Positions 34,121-46,654 of a DNA stretch of 64,000 bases are shown here, in pieces. The stretch covers positions 1,488,001 through 1,552,000 of the forward strand of contig JAGTJL010000007.1 of assembly GCA_020746875.1 (NCBI GenBank). Direction: 5' to 3'. The DNA is from Rhexocercosporidium sp. MPI-PUGE-AT-0058. Its lineage: Eukaryota; Ascomycota; Leotiomycetes; Helotiales. The position numbers and the translations under genes were made by a program. Below the pieces are notes generated by a model. That model was given only the letters and a program-made list of their open reading frames with translations, did not search any database and was not told the DNA's origin. Positions within the stretch are counted from its first letter, which is position 1; each line of letters opens with the position of its first letter.

Positions 34121-34142
34121 TGGCTGGCTGGCTGGCTGGCTG
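34121..34142. repeat. TGGC microsatellite
   Basis: Five tandem TGGC units. Confidence 0.8.
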
Positions 34143-34763
34143 CTCCTGCGACCAGATCAATTATCGCCTCTCTCACTTCTCCTCTCGTCTTCTCTGTGCT
34201 CCTCTCGGCTGCTCTACATCAAAATAATATCAAGGTCGCGGCCGCGACACGTCATATACATAATTACAGTAACAATCGCAAGGCTGCCAAATCCCGAGCA
34301 GGCATCAACTGCGCCAGCCGACACCGACTTCAGATCCTCCCTCCTCCATACAGTACATGCCCCCAGGTCTGCGGCTGAGAATGAGTCCCCCAACCTATGG
34401 CCTGGAGCAGAGCAGAGCAGAGGCGCATCGGTGCAACCTTGCGCAAGGCGTTTCTTTGGTCAGACATCATGCAAGTCGGCGCTGCTGTTCGCTTCCGAGC
34501 GAATCCCCAACTCGGTCGAGGCAACACGGTCAGAGAGGCAATCCACTGGAGGCTCACCACTGTGCTGCCTGCTTAGCTGAAATCCCGATCGTGGGAGGAT
34601 GACCGGTGAGTCGCAAGGCTGTGGTGGTGGGGGTGTCTCGCAATATAATGGTACCGCAACCCCGAGCCTTGAGTTTTCAAAAAACTCTTTTCCAGTGAAC
34701 TTCTTTGCTGCTTGCCCTCTGTACACTGTTTTCTCGCGTTCAACTGCTGCCCAAGAGGCCAAA

Positions 34764-37700
34764 ATGTCGTCTGATTCCAGCGATTCGGACGATGCCCACC
34801 CGCAAAACCCACCCCCGCCATCAGCAAAGCCAAAGAAGAAAAAGAAGCACGTTCCGCCGCAGGACACTATCAACAAGATCTGGTCCCGTTTCTCAGTCAA
34901 GAAATTCAGCAAAGCGACCGTCGTTTTACCATTCGCGACCTCCTCAAACCAAACCACGCTTGACCCCTCCAAGCCGCCGCAAACCGGTCGAGATAACCTG
35001 CTCGTTTCCGAAGACTTCGACCGAGCCGTGCAAGAATGTCGGACCAGAGTCAAGAAGCTCATCAAGGAGTGCAGGAGAGTGAACATGCGGTACCGCGATC
35101 CGGACTTTGATATCGATTGGGATTTGAAGATGAAGAAGGGTTACTGTCTCAATAATCTGAAGGACAATAAGTTTGTGATTAATGGCAGCGCATATACGAC
35201 TGCGACTGCGGTTGTACCCAAGGCCGTCAAGCGAGTCCATGAAATCTTTGACAAGCCGACTTTCCTCGCGGATAAATTGTCACCAGCAGATGTCAAGCAG
35301 GGAAGTCTCGGTGATTGCTGGCTGATGGCAAGCTTAACTGCTTTGGCCAATATGGACGTTGGTATCCAGAGGATTTGTGTCGAGTATGATACGAGTGAGT
35401 TCAACATGCTCGTTCCGCAGAATTAATCTTGCTAATAGAAGGGCAGAAATCGGAATTTACGGTTTTGTGTTTCACAGAGGTAAGAAATCTCACCTCTCTC
35501 CTGTCCGTTGAAGACTGGCTAGTTAGAGAGCTTCGGATTCAGAAGATGGAATGGCCCTCCTTCAAAACGAAGCCTTTCACTCTGAGCTCTCTGCCAGTGT
35601 TTCTCTCCAACTCTCACCGCGTTTCGGCTGACATGTCTTTAGACGGAGAGTGGATCATCTCCATCATTGACGACAAACTATTCCTTAAATCACCAGATTG
35701 GGATTCGCCCTCCGTCCAACGGCACTTACTGGAACAGACTGACCGAGAGGATGTGGAGTTGGAATACCGAAAAACGTACCAGACTGGCTCGCAATCGTTG
35801 TTCTTCGCACAATGTCGTGATCAAAACGAAACCTGGCTACCACTGCTTGAGAAGGCTTATGCTAAAGCTCATGGTGATTATGCGTCTTTGCAAGGAGGTT
35901 GGATTGGGTAGGTGAGCCTACCTCGACTTTCAACATAAGCTAATTATCTCCAGGGAGGGTCTCGAAGATCTCACTGGTGGTGTTACCACTGAATTACTCA
36001 CATCAGATATTCTTGATACAGATGAATTCTGGAACAACGAGATAATTAAAGTCAACAAGGAGTTCTTGTTCGGTTGCTCGACTGGCCTACTCGACGGTGG
36101 GTATGGAAGTCGGGATGGTATTTCGGAGGGTCACGCATATGTAGTCATGGAAGCCCGTGAAATCTCAACTGGGCAACGTTTAGTCAAACTTCGGTAAGTT
36201 TACACCAAAATATTATTGGATCTCGCTAATTATTGTAGGAATCCATGGGGCAAAGGAAAGAAAGGCAACTGGGAAGGTGCTTGGTCCGATGGAAGCAAGG
36301 AGTTCACGCCAGAAATACAGATAGAGCTAGACCACAAATTCGGAAGTGATAGTGTTTTCTGGATCTCGTACCAGGATCTGCTTCGCAAGTACCAGCACTT
36401 CGATCGGACCCGCCTATTCATGGATTGTCCGGACTGGCGTATCACGCAAAAGTGGATGAGCGTCGAAGTACCATGGAAAGCCGAGTTTGAACAGAAATTC
36501 CGGATCGTTTTGAAGAAGGAATCGCCAGTTGTCTTAGTCCTGAGCCAGCTGGATGATAGGTTCTTCGAGGGACTGCAGGGACAGTACACTTTCAGACTAC
36601 AATTCCGCTTGCATGAGGTGGACTCTCTCGGAGAAAATGACTACATCGTTCGGAGTCATGGTAATTATCTCATGGAGCGGAGCGTAGTTACTGAGCTCAA
36701 GGGTTTACCGGCTGGCACTTACGCTGTCTTTATCATGGTCGTTGCAGATCGGGATACACATAATCCTTCAGTGGAAGATGTGGTCAAGGCACAATGCAGA
36801 CGAAGAGTGGACAACGATAAATTAGCTCAGGTCGGCACGTCTTACGATATCGCTCACAGTAAAGGTGCCGCCCACTCGCACTCGAAAGAGTTGACACGCA
36901 AAGCACACGATAAGGCCAAAGCCCGCGAGGCCCGGATTGCTACTCGAAAGAAGAACTGGGAGAAGAGGCATCTGAGTCGTGAAATCGTCAGAAAGCAAGA
37001 TAAAAAGAATCGGGAGAAGCGAAATAGAAAGGAGGCAAAAGATGATATTGCCGTGAAGGCGATGGAAGAGAAGGAACCAAAGGACAAATCCGTCCAGACA
37101 GAAGATGTTAAAGAGGTGACTTTCGAGAATGACGACAAGTCTGTTCAGACGGAGGACTTGGCCGTATCGAAGTCTGAACGTGACCAGACAGTTGCACCAA
37201 CCGAGGCGGAAGCGCAACCTCCGAAAGACACGGACAAAGGAGTACAGACTGAGGAAACATGTGGAGCTTCAGTCACCGATGAATCCCAAGGAACACCCGA
37301 AACACCCAAGAGCAGCACCGTTGCCGGTTCACCACCGCAACTAGTCCGCGTCCCAAGTCTCCATCCTGGTCCACCACCACCTCCTCCTCCCTTCACACGG
37401 GAGGGTAAGGACTCAACAGACCACCGCAACTACTCTCGCAGTATGGCCCAACGTCAACAATACATCACCTCCGAAGGAGAATCAAGCGCAAGTCCGATCT
37501 CCGACTTTGAAGACATGTACAGCGATGACGAGCCAACTCTCAAGCCTAGGCCGGTGAGCAACACAGCTCCGCCGGGTACTAAGCCAAGAAGTAGTAATAG
37601 CGATGATGAGGATGAGACGGACCCTTGGAATGCGGTTTGTATTGTGGGGTTTAGGGTATACAGTAAGGATGAGGGTTTGGAGCTGCTGATCTGGGATGAG

Positions 37701-38066
37701 AGTTTGGATGAGATGGCGAGGAAGGTGGAGAGGGTTGCTAAGAGGGAGGAGGATGCGGGAGCGGATGCAGATGTTGAAGATGCTGGAGAGGAGGGGCAGG
37801 GGAAGGAGGGTGAGAAAGAGGATAAGAAGGAGGAGAAGATGGCGGAAGAAATTGTTCCGGAGACCAAGGTTGCCAACGGTGATGAGGCTGAATTGCCAAT
37901 CACGTCAAAGAAAGATGAAACTTTGATCTTGGTTGATGGGGAGAGGAAGGCTTTGGTTTTGGGCGCGAGTGATGTCGCTGAAGATAAGACGGCAGAAAGG
38001 AACGAAGAGCCCAGTCCAGGTGACAAGGGCAAAATCGAAGGGGGTAATAAGCAGGTTGTGGTATGA
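34764..38066 (+). CDS. Calpain-like cysteine protease (C2 family)
   Basis: Exons are 34764-35394, 35447-35479, 35643-35907, 35954-36193 and 36239-38066. They join to a 998-aa product. Calpains are intracellular, usually calcium-regulated, cysteine proteases. The triad is complete: Cys185 in QGSLGDCW, His370 in SEGHAY and Asn391 in RNPWG. A 33-nt exon encodes GIYGFVF, continuous with DGEW in the next exon, as in the family. A calpain beta-sandwich-like domain follows (about 450-600), then a basic Lys/Arg coiled-coil-like stretch, three SVQTED-like repeats, a polyproline run and an acidic tail. This long tail exceeds that of animal calpains. The start chosen is MSSDSSDSD at 34764 with a good AAAATG context; an in-frame ATG at 34599 would add 55 residues. 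The substrate is unknown. Confidence 0.9.
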
Positions 38067-38818
38067 TGGGATTTTATGCCGGTCTGGAGCTTGGAGTTTT
38101 GGGGATATTCCACTCTTAGTATCTATATCACGCTTCTCAGACCGCATGATGGATGGTGATGGTATGGCATGGTATGGCACGGGGTTATGAGTTATGATGG
38201 GTATTGGGAGACGGGAAATGGGAAATGGGAGGGGGGGGGCACATTGCGGAGTCTACTATGAGTGCATGGATTTTTTCCCCTGGCACCTAGTCAATCTAAT
38301 ACCCCTCTTTACACTCACCCAGCCCAAATATTGACCGGCTGTCTGGTGTGTGTACTGTACATGCCGCACTTATGATGTGTACTCCCAGAACGCAAAGGCC
38401 GCCCTCCAGCGGCAGAACATACCAGGTCAAGAAAGCACCTGAAATGTACAGTACACAATATGAAATCCGAGAAGAGAAACCCGATTCTTGGTTGTTCCCA
38501 CCTGCATTCTCTCACAGTTTAGATGAGACGTCGCAGCCTTTCTTCTTTGAGCAGCCGAAGCTGGAGCTGGAGCCGAAGCCCGTCTATCTATCGATTTGCG
38601 TGCGTGGGAGTGAATCCAGGTTCCTTCCCAACTGGGAACGACCTGCCCACCACATCCTCCCCCGCCTCACTTTCCATTTCTCCATTTCTGCATTTCTCTA
38701 TTTTTCATGTTTCCGCTTCCCAGTCAACCTCACCACAGCATTACCTTTCGAACTTACTCTGATCTTACGTTGAAGGGAAAACGTCAACCGTCTCGTCACT
38801 CACCACCTTCGTAGGGGT

Positions 38819-38853
<35 letters not shown>

Positions 38854-39515
38854 AGCAAAGGTCCGCTTCTAGGTAGTGACTCAAGTATCTACCTATCTGT
38901 CACCACTCTCCACCTAGTTAGCAAGGGCAGCGAGAGTGAGGACTTGTATCAACCAGACTTCATACCAAGTTACCACATCGCAACCCCCTTTGACACGTCG
39001 TTCTTTATTCTTTGAAGCTGGTCTGGATCGTTGGTGTAAGGTCTTTGACTGGGCTCAGCCCAGGTGATGACCCTCTCTCTCATTACGCGTTCTGGGCAAG
39101 CACTGATCGTATATCTAGGCTCAGCCCCTTCAGTCACTCCGTATCCAGGCTGTTTTTGCAGCTCGTTCCAGCGCAAGAGTATTCAAATTCAAGACGAACC
39201 CTCCTCCCATCCTCTCCTTCAGGTTCGGAGGAAGTCGCGACTTCCGGATCAGCAAATTCAGAGGCTCTCTCTCCCATCCCATCCTGTCCACGACATCGGG
39301 CATTACGCCTCCATCTTGTGGATATTGTTCTTAAAGCCTGCTCAGAGAGTCTACTTACTGAATGTTTTGCTGGCCTGGAAATACTCCCTCCACCACGAAT
39401 CTCTCGTGAGCCAAATCTTGTCTCAACGCCAACATCAAAAGCATCTAACCGGCATCATAGCCTCCTGTACCAACCATTCAGCCGTCCCACAAGTGTTCTA
39501 ATAGATTTCGAGTAA
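38067..39515. promoter_or_regulatory. Calpain 3' flank and promoter/leader of the WG-rich gene
   Basis: No convincing gene. A GA-dinucleotide tract lies at 38821-38854. Overlapping ORFs at 39012-39515 and 39064-39501 end at or just before the next start codon and look like leader sequence with upstream ORFs. Confidence 0.5.
38821..38854. repeat. GA microsatellite
   Basis: A nearly pure AG repeat of about 34 bp upstream of the WG-rich gene. Confidence 0.85.
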
Positions 39516-42377
39516 ATGTACGGCCGGCAACCACCCAGAGATATGTGTGAGTATATTGTTGGTCGCCGGATCCCCCGAGCAAGAGTGCGCCTACCGACTC
39601 CCTCTCCTCCGGAATCACCACCTCATTCTGCTCTAAAATCCGTAGCTCCCAAGCCTCACCACCATCACAAAGCAGTTTCGGCCCCTTGTTCTTGCTGCAT
39701 CAGCCGTCCCAGATCCGGATCCAGATCTCCCCGCAGAAAGGTCACGGTGCACGTAACTGACTTTGATACATCGTCAGATGAATCAAGCAGTGGCGAGAGT
39801 ATCAAGGTTGTGCGTAAGGAGTTGAAGTCTGCCTTAAAGAAGCCTGCGAAGGAAGAGCCGCAGAAGAAGACTGTGCCAGAGGTATGCAAGACCACGAAGC
39901 GCGGAACGCGTGAGTGTGAATGCGGATACTGTCTCAAGAGTCTGCTGGAAGAGGTGAAGATTGACATTGAAAATAAGCAGGAGCAGAAGCACGTCAGCTT
40001 TGACAATAGGTAGGTGCTATCCCCCTTTCTCCCTCGCCGAAGGCATAGAACTCACCTTCAAGTGATATTGACCTTCAGCATTGGCGAGGGAAGTGAATTG
40101 ATAGCTGACTTTCACAGTCAAGCCAACAAGCCAGGCAAAGAGAAAGTGAACAGTCAATTAAAGGAGAAGAATAAGAACGAGGTGCAGAAGAACCAGAACC
40201 AGAGCAATAAAAATCAAGGCCAGCAAAAGAACAACCAAGGGAACCCTCAGAACTCACAGCAAGGTCAACAAAACCCACCTCAAAACGGAAATCAAAGCCA
40301 AGGAAGACATCAAGCAAGCAATCAATCACAAGACTACCAAAGCCAGAATCTGATGCCATATTCGCATTACGTTCAGGGCTCACCTTACAACACACAACAT
40401 ACCTTTCCCTACCCAGGATTTCCCATTGGAACTTGTCCTTCACCACTACTCCCTACGACCACCAGGGCAATGGGTTCCGGCCGTCTGCTCGTAGCGTCCA
40501 GAGCTGACGTTGTTCTGAGAGAGGATGTCATCGAATGTAGCTCTGATCCCCGACCCAATGCGTTCTTCGATCTGAACTCCAGAGTCCTGCGCGTCTACCA
40601 TGGTCCAATCTATGGAAACCCTTTCTCTACTGTCCCTGCCAACTCCATACACATAGGCGCGTTCGCCCCGAGATTTAGTGGTCCTCCCCCTAGCATGACT
40701 GGCCAACATATCAGTGGCGGTCCCCCGGGAACACCTCAGCAAGGCTACAATTCTGGCTACCAGAGCAATACTGGAAAGCCTCGGGATTCTCCAGCCATGA
40801 ACAATAATGTCTGGGGTAGCACTCAAGCTGGAGTCAACGGCGCCAATCATAGACCAGCAAATAATGAATGGGGAGATCCGCACGGTGATAATGGAGGAAA
40901 TGCAATGCCAGGAGCCTGGGTCAACGAAAACAATGCCAATCAGAACAACAGCTCCAACCAGAATAAATCCAATGAATGGGGTGGAGACAATCAGAACTCT
41001 GGCCAGGATAATGGAAATCCTGGTTGGGGAGGTAATGGCAATGGAAACTTGTCAAACAACCAGTCCTCCAATCAAACCGGCTGGGGAGCTCAGAATCAGA
41101 ACGATACCAGCCAGAACAACAGCAGCTGGGGTGACAATAACAACCAGTCATCTAGCCACCAGAATAATGATAACTCTGGCTGGGGAGGCAATGGAGATTT
41201 CAAGTAAGTTGTTGAGCTTCTGTTCTTCAGGCACTATTGACTGACATTTTTGAAGCAATAACTCCAACCCAAGCTGGGGAGGCAATGGAAATCCGAGGTG
41301 CGTTCTCAAAACTCATGAACAGTGCCAGTGAAAGCAGCTGACCTTGGGCTTCAGTAACAACAACAACAATGACTCGTCCGGTTGGGGTAACAATCAGCCA
41401 TCTAGCCAAGATAACAACAACACCTCGTCTAATTGGGGAAACGGAAATAGTGACTCCAAGTAAGATCTAGAAACTCTACAATTATGGGGCAGGAATGGTT
41501 GACATGTTTCTCCAGTAATAACTCGAGCGGATGGAACGGTAACAACCAACTGCCCGGCCAGAACACATCCGGGCAGGTCAACGACTCCTCGGGATGGAAT
41601 AATAACAATCAATCATCGGGCCAGAACAACAATTCCTCAAATTGGAACAACAACCAGTCCTCTGGTCAAAATACCGGAAATTCTTCTGGGTGGGGAGGTA
41701 ATGAAAATTCCAAGTGAGTTTTGTCGGGGAGACAATTTCTTGTTGAGACGGTCGAGTAACTGACATTGCATCCTAGCAACAATAATAACTCTGGATGGGA
41801 TGGAAATAGTCAGAACAACCAGTCAAATGGTCAGAACAACGGTAATTCTTCGGATTGGGGAGATAACGGCAATCCGTCCAAGTAAGCCAATCTAACATCG
41901 CTTTCGGTGAGCTGCCAAGAAAGATAGCTAACATACTGTCGAAGTAATAACAACAACAACCAATCGGCTGGATGGGATGGCAATAGCCAGTCGGGCCAGA
42001 ATAACGGAAATTCTTCGAACTGGAGAGGAAATGGTAGTTCTATGTAAGTGATCGACGATATATGCAGTTATTGAAGAAGCTAATGTGGAGAAGCAACAAC
42101 AACAGCTCATCTGGGTGGCATGGAAACGGGGGTCCCAGGTGAGTTTCCATGCTGCACATATCACGAGCAAAGTGCTAATGCCTCCCAAGTAACCAGTCGA
42201 ACAATAACGGGTCCGGTACAGACTGCCAGAGTGGAGGAAACTCGAACAGGTTAGTAATTCCCCCAAGTCAAGAGATCCCGATGCTGACTCTTGCCTCCAA
42301 GCAATAATCAGTCCAACAATAACAATAACGGATGGCAGAGTGGAGGAGCCTCTGGAAAGTCAAACAGTGGTTGGTAG
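39516..42377 (+). CDS. Asn/Gln/Ser/Gly/Trp-rich protein with serial WG-repeat exons
   Basis: Ten exons: 39516-40009, 40118-41203, 41256-41297, 41355-41459, 41516-41713, 41777-41881, 41945-42043, 42094-42138, 42190-42249 and 42302-42377. They join to 769 aa. All nine introns are phase 2. The N-terminal part (1-164) is basic and Pro/Ser-rich, with CSCC and CECGYC cysteine clusters. A Gln/Asn/Lys-rich stretch follows, then a more ordered block (around GRLLVASRADVVLRED and LRVYHGPIYGNP), then an N/Q/S/G tail punctuated by about 22 Trp, mostly as WG or GW pairs. Exons 3-10 each begin with Asn/Ser codons completed across the junction and encode one to four NNSSGWGGNGN-like units; exons 4 and 6 are both 105 nt. 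Function is unknown. The composition is prion-like, and the Trp spacing recalls Argonaute-binding GW/WG proteins (inference). Confidence 0.8.
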
Positions 42378-43277
42378 GAAGAACAAGGAATCCGCGATGA
42401 CAAGGAAACATTTGCTTTTGATTCTTGTTCCTATAGCGATGGCTTAGTGGGACGGGAGGGAGCATATACGTCCACTTCTATGAGAACGCTCAACGATACC
42501 GTTTCCAACATCAACAGCCAGTCGAGGGACTATTTGGATCCTCAATATCCTAGGGGATGCGAGATCTTTAGTCATCACATACATGATGTTAGGAGGGCGG
42601 TTAGATGGGCTATGCGCGGGATTTTGCTCTATTTTAAAGGCATACTGCTTTCCCTATTGAGGGTAACTCAATGTCAGCTTTAGCGTAGCTTTCCAAAAAG
42701 AATATAGAGTTTGCATCATCTCTCTTGGGTCACGACTTCTCTGCATGTTCACAGCCCAGATAATGAAGTCTTCCGGCTGAGCTGTTTGTTGCCTGGCCTA
42801 AGCGGGGTGAGGTGACGAAAGCATGGGCTTGAAGAGGTTCCTCGTGGATGAATCGTCAATTAGTTCTTGGGAATTCTGAACATAACAAAGAGCATTGTAG
42901 GTGAATGTGTATTTTGGTTAAAGTATTCAAAGACAGACCGAGGACAAAAGACATCGACGACGATCCCCCTGATCCCTGCCACTTATTTGGATGACGCTCA
43001 ACCCCACTAGAAAGCTCCCCTCGCCTTCGAGTTCAACACAATTTAAATGCCATCTACAAGCACGACAACGACCTCCCTCACGACAACTGTTCTCCTCCTT
43101 CTACTCCTCCTACTCGCCTTCTTCCCAAGTCTATTCCACCTCCTCTGGTCCATCCCCCTCTACCTCCTAACACCAAGCACCTACCTCCCACACCCACCTC
43201 CTCACAACACCAACCCCACCTGCGCCCCAAACTGCATCCCGCACCACCAAAACCAAAACGAACCACTAGAAACAATA
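42378..43277. other. Intergenic, with a possible leader of the YjbQ gene
   Basis: Only short ORFs up to 43046. From 43047 to 43277 the frame of the YjbQ gene is open and encodes a Thr/Leu-rich hydrophobic stretch. I treat it as leader, but it could be an N-terminal extension. Confidence 0.5.
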
Positions 43278-43835
43278 ATGTCCTGGTTCCAGAAATCCCT
43301 AACGCTCCCCTCGAAATCCAGAGGCTCCTACCTCATAACCGACACGATTGTCAAAGACCTCCCTGAGATCAAGACCTACAAAGTCGGACTCCTGAATCTC
43401 TTCATTCAGCATACGTCCTGCGCGCTCAGTCTCAATGAGAATTGGGACGAGGATGTTAGGGAGGACATGAGTGATGCGCTGGATAGGATCGCGCCCGAGG
43501 ATAGGAAGGGGAATCTGTATAGGCATAGTGCCGAGGGGGCAGATGATATGCCTGTGAGTTTACCCTGTTTTGGAGGTGTATGTGAAGAGGGATATTGGAG
43601 AACTTTTGCTACTTGAGAAGTAGTCTTTGCGACGTAATCTTGATCTAGATTGACACTTATGCTGACGATTTGACAGGCACATATCAAGAGTGCTTTGATT
43701 GGAGCCAGTGTTACTATTCCAATCAAGGATGGAAAGTTGGCTACGGGTACGTGGCAAGGAATCTGGTACTTGGAGTTCAGGGCGAGTAAACACCAGCGGA
43801 AGATTGTGGCTACGATTCAGGGGGAGAAGATGTGA
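43278..43835 (+). CDS. YjbQ/UPF0047 family protein
   Basis: Exons are 43278-43553 and 43677-43835, split by a 123-nt phase-0 intron. The product is 144 aa, the normal family length. YjbQ/UPF0047 proteins form compact trimeric folds; bacterial members have weak thiamine-phosphate-synthase activity, and the role in fungi is unclear. Visible family features are FIQHTSCALSLNEN (conserved His and Asn), the ED-rich loop, [26 protein letters not shown] and GTWQGIWYLEFR. The start chosen is MSWFQKSLTLPSKSRG, which matches where relatives begin. The in-frame ATG at 43047 would add 77 residues with a long Leu run. Confidence 0.88.
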
Positions 43836-44115
43836 GGGGAACTTGGGCTGGGCTAGGGAATCCGAAGTTTTGCAAGGGGTGTTTGCTGGAGTTGGTTGGG
43901 TTGGGTTGGGCATCACGATGTACATGATCATATCGAGGGGCATGTTGCATTGGATCTTTGTAGAATTCTATTACTTTGAGACATACAAAGCTTCTACATC
44001 TGTCAGATCATCTTCATGCCTGACCAGAAGAGCCTCATGTGGTATCAGATCCAGATAACCCAAGCTGTTATACCTCTGAACGCCATTCCATGCCGTAATA
44101 AGTTGATTCGATCCC

Positions 44116-44963
<848 letters not shown>

Positions 44964-45704
44964 TTTGGTGGTTGGTAACGAGGGAAGGCTGGAGTTGGTA
45001 GGAAGAATCCTGACCTTGAGGCTGGAGCTGTGATTCTGCCGCCGGGTTGAGGCGGTGTAGAAGCCGAACCGAACAGGGGTAATAACTTTGGGGTTCTGAT
45101 AAGGAGACTTAGAATTGAAGTGAAGATGGGGGGAGGGGGGAGGGGGTTCATTCTTTATTGGAATAAGCCCGACGTAAAGAAGTAGCTAGGGTAGGTTTGA
45201 ATCGTCATATGATGTGAAGAGCGTTCACAGTTGATTAAATGGTAGTGGTTAAGCGGCTGGCCGAGCCCTGAACCAAACCGGCATTTGTTGACATAGAGAA
45301 ATAGTTGGGTCTCAGGGATAGCAGCTAGCAATTAGTAACATGTGAAATAACACGTCCTCGCGAATTCGCACCTATATTGGCCAAATCTTACTCAGTGGAA
45401 CTGCTTGAATCCGAAGTGGGATTGGGAGTCACACGAAGGGCAATTGACTCCTCCATTCTAGGAGACAATGGACAGATCACAGATATGTGGGGCTGGAATT
45501 TGGTATACGCCTTCATATTTACAGTATCAACATCCCTCGACTCCTACAAAAAATCTATTTATCTCTGTCCCAAAGCCTCGTTTGTGATTCGTTGGGATTC
45601 GGGGATTTCAGCAGCATTACCCTGTGGAGCAAGAGGATATGTAGTGCTTGGAAGGGACTCCAGATGCTCTCTGTGATGTTCGTTTGCCTGAGATAACAAT
45701 TATT
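44964..45704. promoter_or_regulatory. CFIm25 promoter and NDUFS6 3' flank
   Basis: A 99-codon plus-strand ORF at 45377-45676 lacks an ATG and any motif. Nothing else was recognised. Confidence 0.5.
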
Positions 45705-46364
45705 CTAGTGCTCGTATAGTATTTGGATAGGGTACTGCGCAGGAGAGGGGATATCAATACCCCGCCATGGAAAACTTACAAATGGAAGACCACAGTATTC
45801 ACATGGGCAGATCTGTGGTTTGTCGGTATTGATGAAGATTCGAGGATGTCCCAATGGACCTCCACCACCATCACACACTGCAACTCGGTCGTGTGTCCAT
45901 CGTACTGGTTGCTGGTGGATCAAATCGATTGCAGCATAGGGCGCAGGCTGTGAAGGCAATTAGCTGGCGATCAAGAACAGAAGCACTTTCGTCTTCGAAG
46001 GCCAGATCTTCCTGGTAAACACTGTACCTACCTGCAGTTCCATGATTGTCTGTTCAAACCTGGGTCCTGACATAGCCTTTGCCCTCGGGTTTTGACTTCT
46101 CGACCAAGTCGTAGCTCTATTCGGTGCCTGTTGAACCCTCAATTTCTCAGCATCGGCTGCATTCTCCTGCAAAGCAGCATCGCGATGTGGTGTCTCCATT
46201 GGCAGCTCATTGGTCTTGGAGACATTGGGTACCGGCTTCGAGGAGTTTGCAGGAGTGTTGATTTCCTGCTTGTCGTTTGCAGAATATGAGTATGCTCGTC
46301 TCGCCGATGTCTGAGCTGTCCTGGAGAGCCGCCATACAGCTCTTGTTCTGGCGGTGGTAAGCAT
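45705..46364 (-). CDS. NDUFS6: NADH:ubiquinone oxidoreductase zinc subunit, NDUFS6 type
   Basis: Exons are 46364-46032, 45947-45780 and 45734-45705. Introns are 45735-45779 and 45948-46031, all phase 0. The product is 176 aa. This is the small zinc-binding subunit of the peripheral arm of mitochondrial complex I. The N-terminus is Arg/Thr/Ala-rich without acidic residues over the first 25 positions, a typical presequence. The C-terminal domain has the zinc ligands: Cys in VAVCDGG, His in GHPRIFIN and two Cys in CPCEYCGLPF. The last exon codes only nine residues (YPIQILYEH). It is divergent from the MPP6-like gene across about 290 bp. Confidence 0.93.
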
Positions 46365-46654
46365 CGTGATGGTGATTCAATTGCTTGAGGCGCGAGGTTC
46401 ATTGAGGTTGTCGTTGCTCGGAACTTGAACCTAAAGCTGCTGACCTAAGCAGAATTTAAAGTTCCCATGTCTCTTGGAAACAAGCTACGACATTTCTCGA
46501 GTTCCTCCGACTTCACAATCTGCGACAACACTTGAGCTATATGCTCTTGTGTAAACCTACTAACAACATAGACAAGGAGATCGATTTTCTGACGAGCAAT
46601 CTAGACTCATCCTTCTTCCCGACCATCTGCACCTCATCCCTTCACTGCTTCAAG

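Larger units (their letters stand above)
32525..34763. promoter_or_regulatory. Long intergenic region between cutinase and calpain genes
   Basis: The region holds the cutinase promoter and a long upstream region and leader of the calpain gene, rich in simple repeats (GATG, ATTC, TACA and TGGC units). Overlapping ORFs of up to 262 codons in two plus-strand frames at 33520-34378 have low-complexity products and no motif, so I treat them as non-coding. Confidence 0.5.

Noticed and set aside
33520..34378. Overlapping plus-strand ORFs of 235 and 262 codons
   Set aside because: They share the same DNA in two frames, are of low complexity because of simple repeats, and show no motif. More likely calpain promoter or leader.
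39012..39515. 167-codon ORF directly upstream of the WG-rich gene
   Set aside because: It overlaps another long ORF, ends exactly before the next start and has no motif. Treated as leader.
45377..45676. 99-codon ORF
   Set aside because: No ATG start, no motif, and no splice partners in the gap between two well-defined genes.
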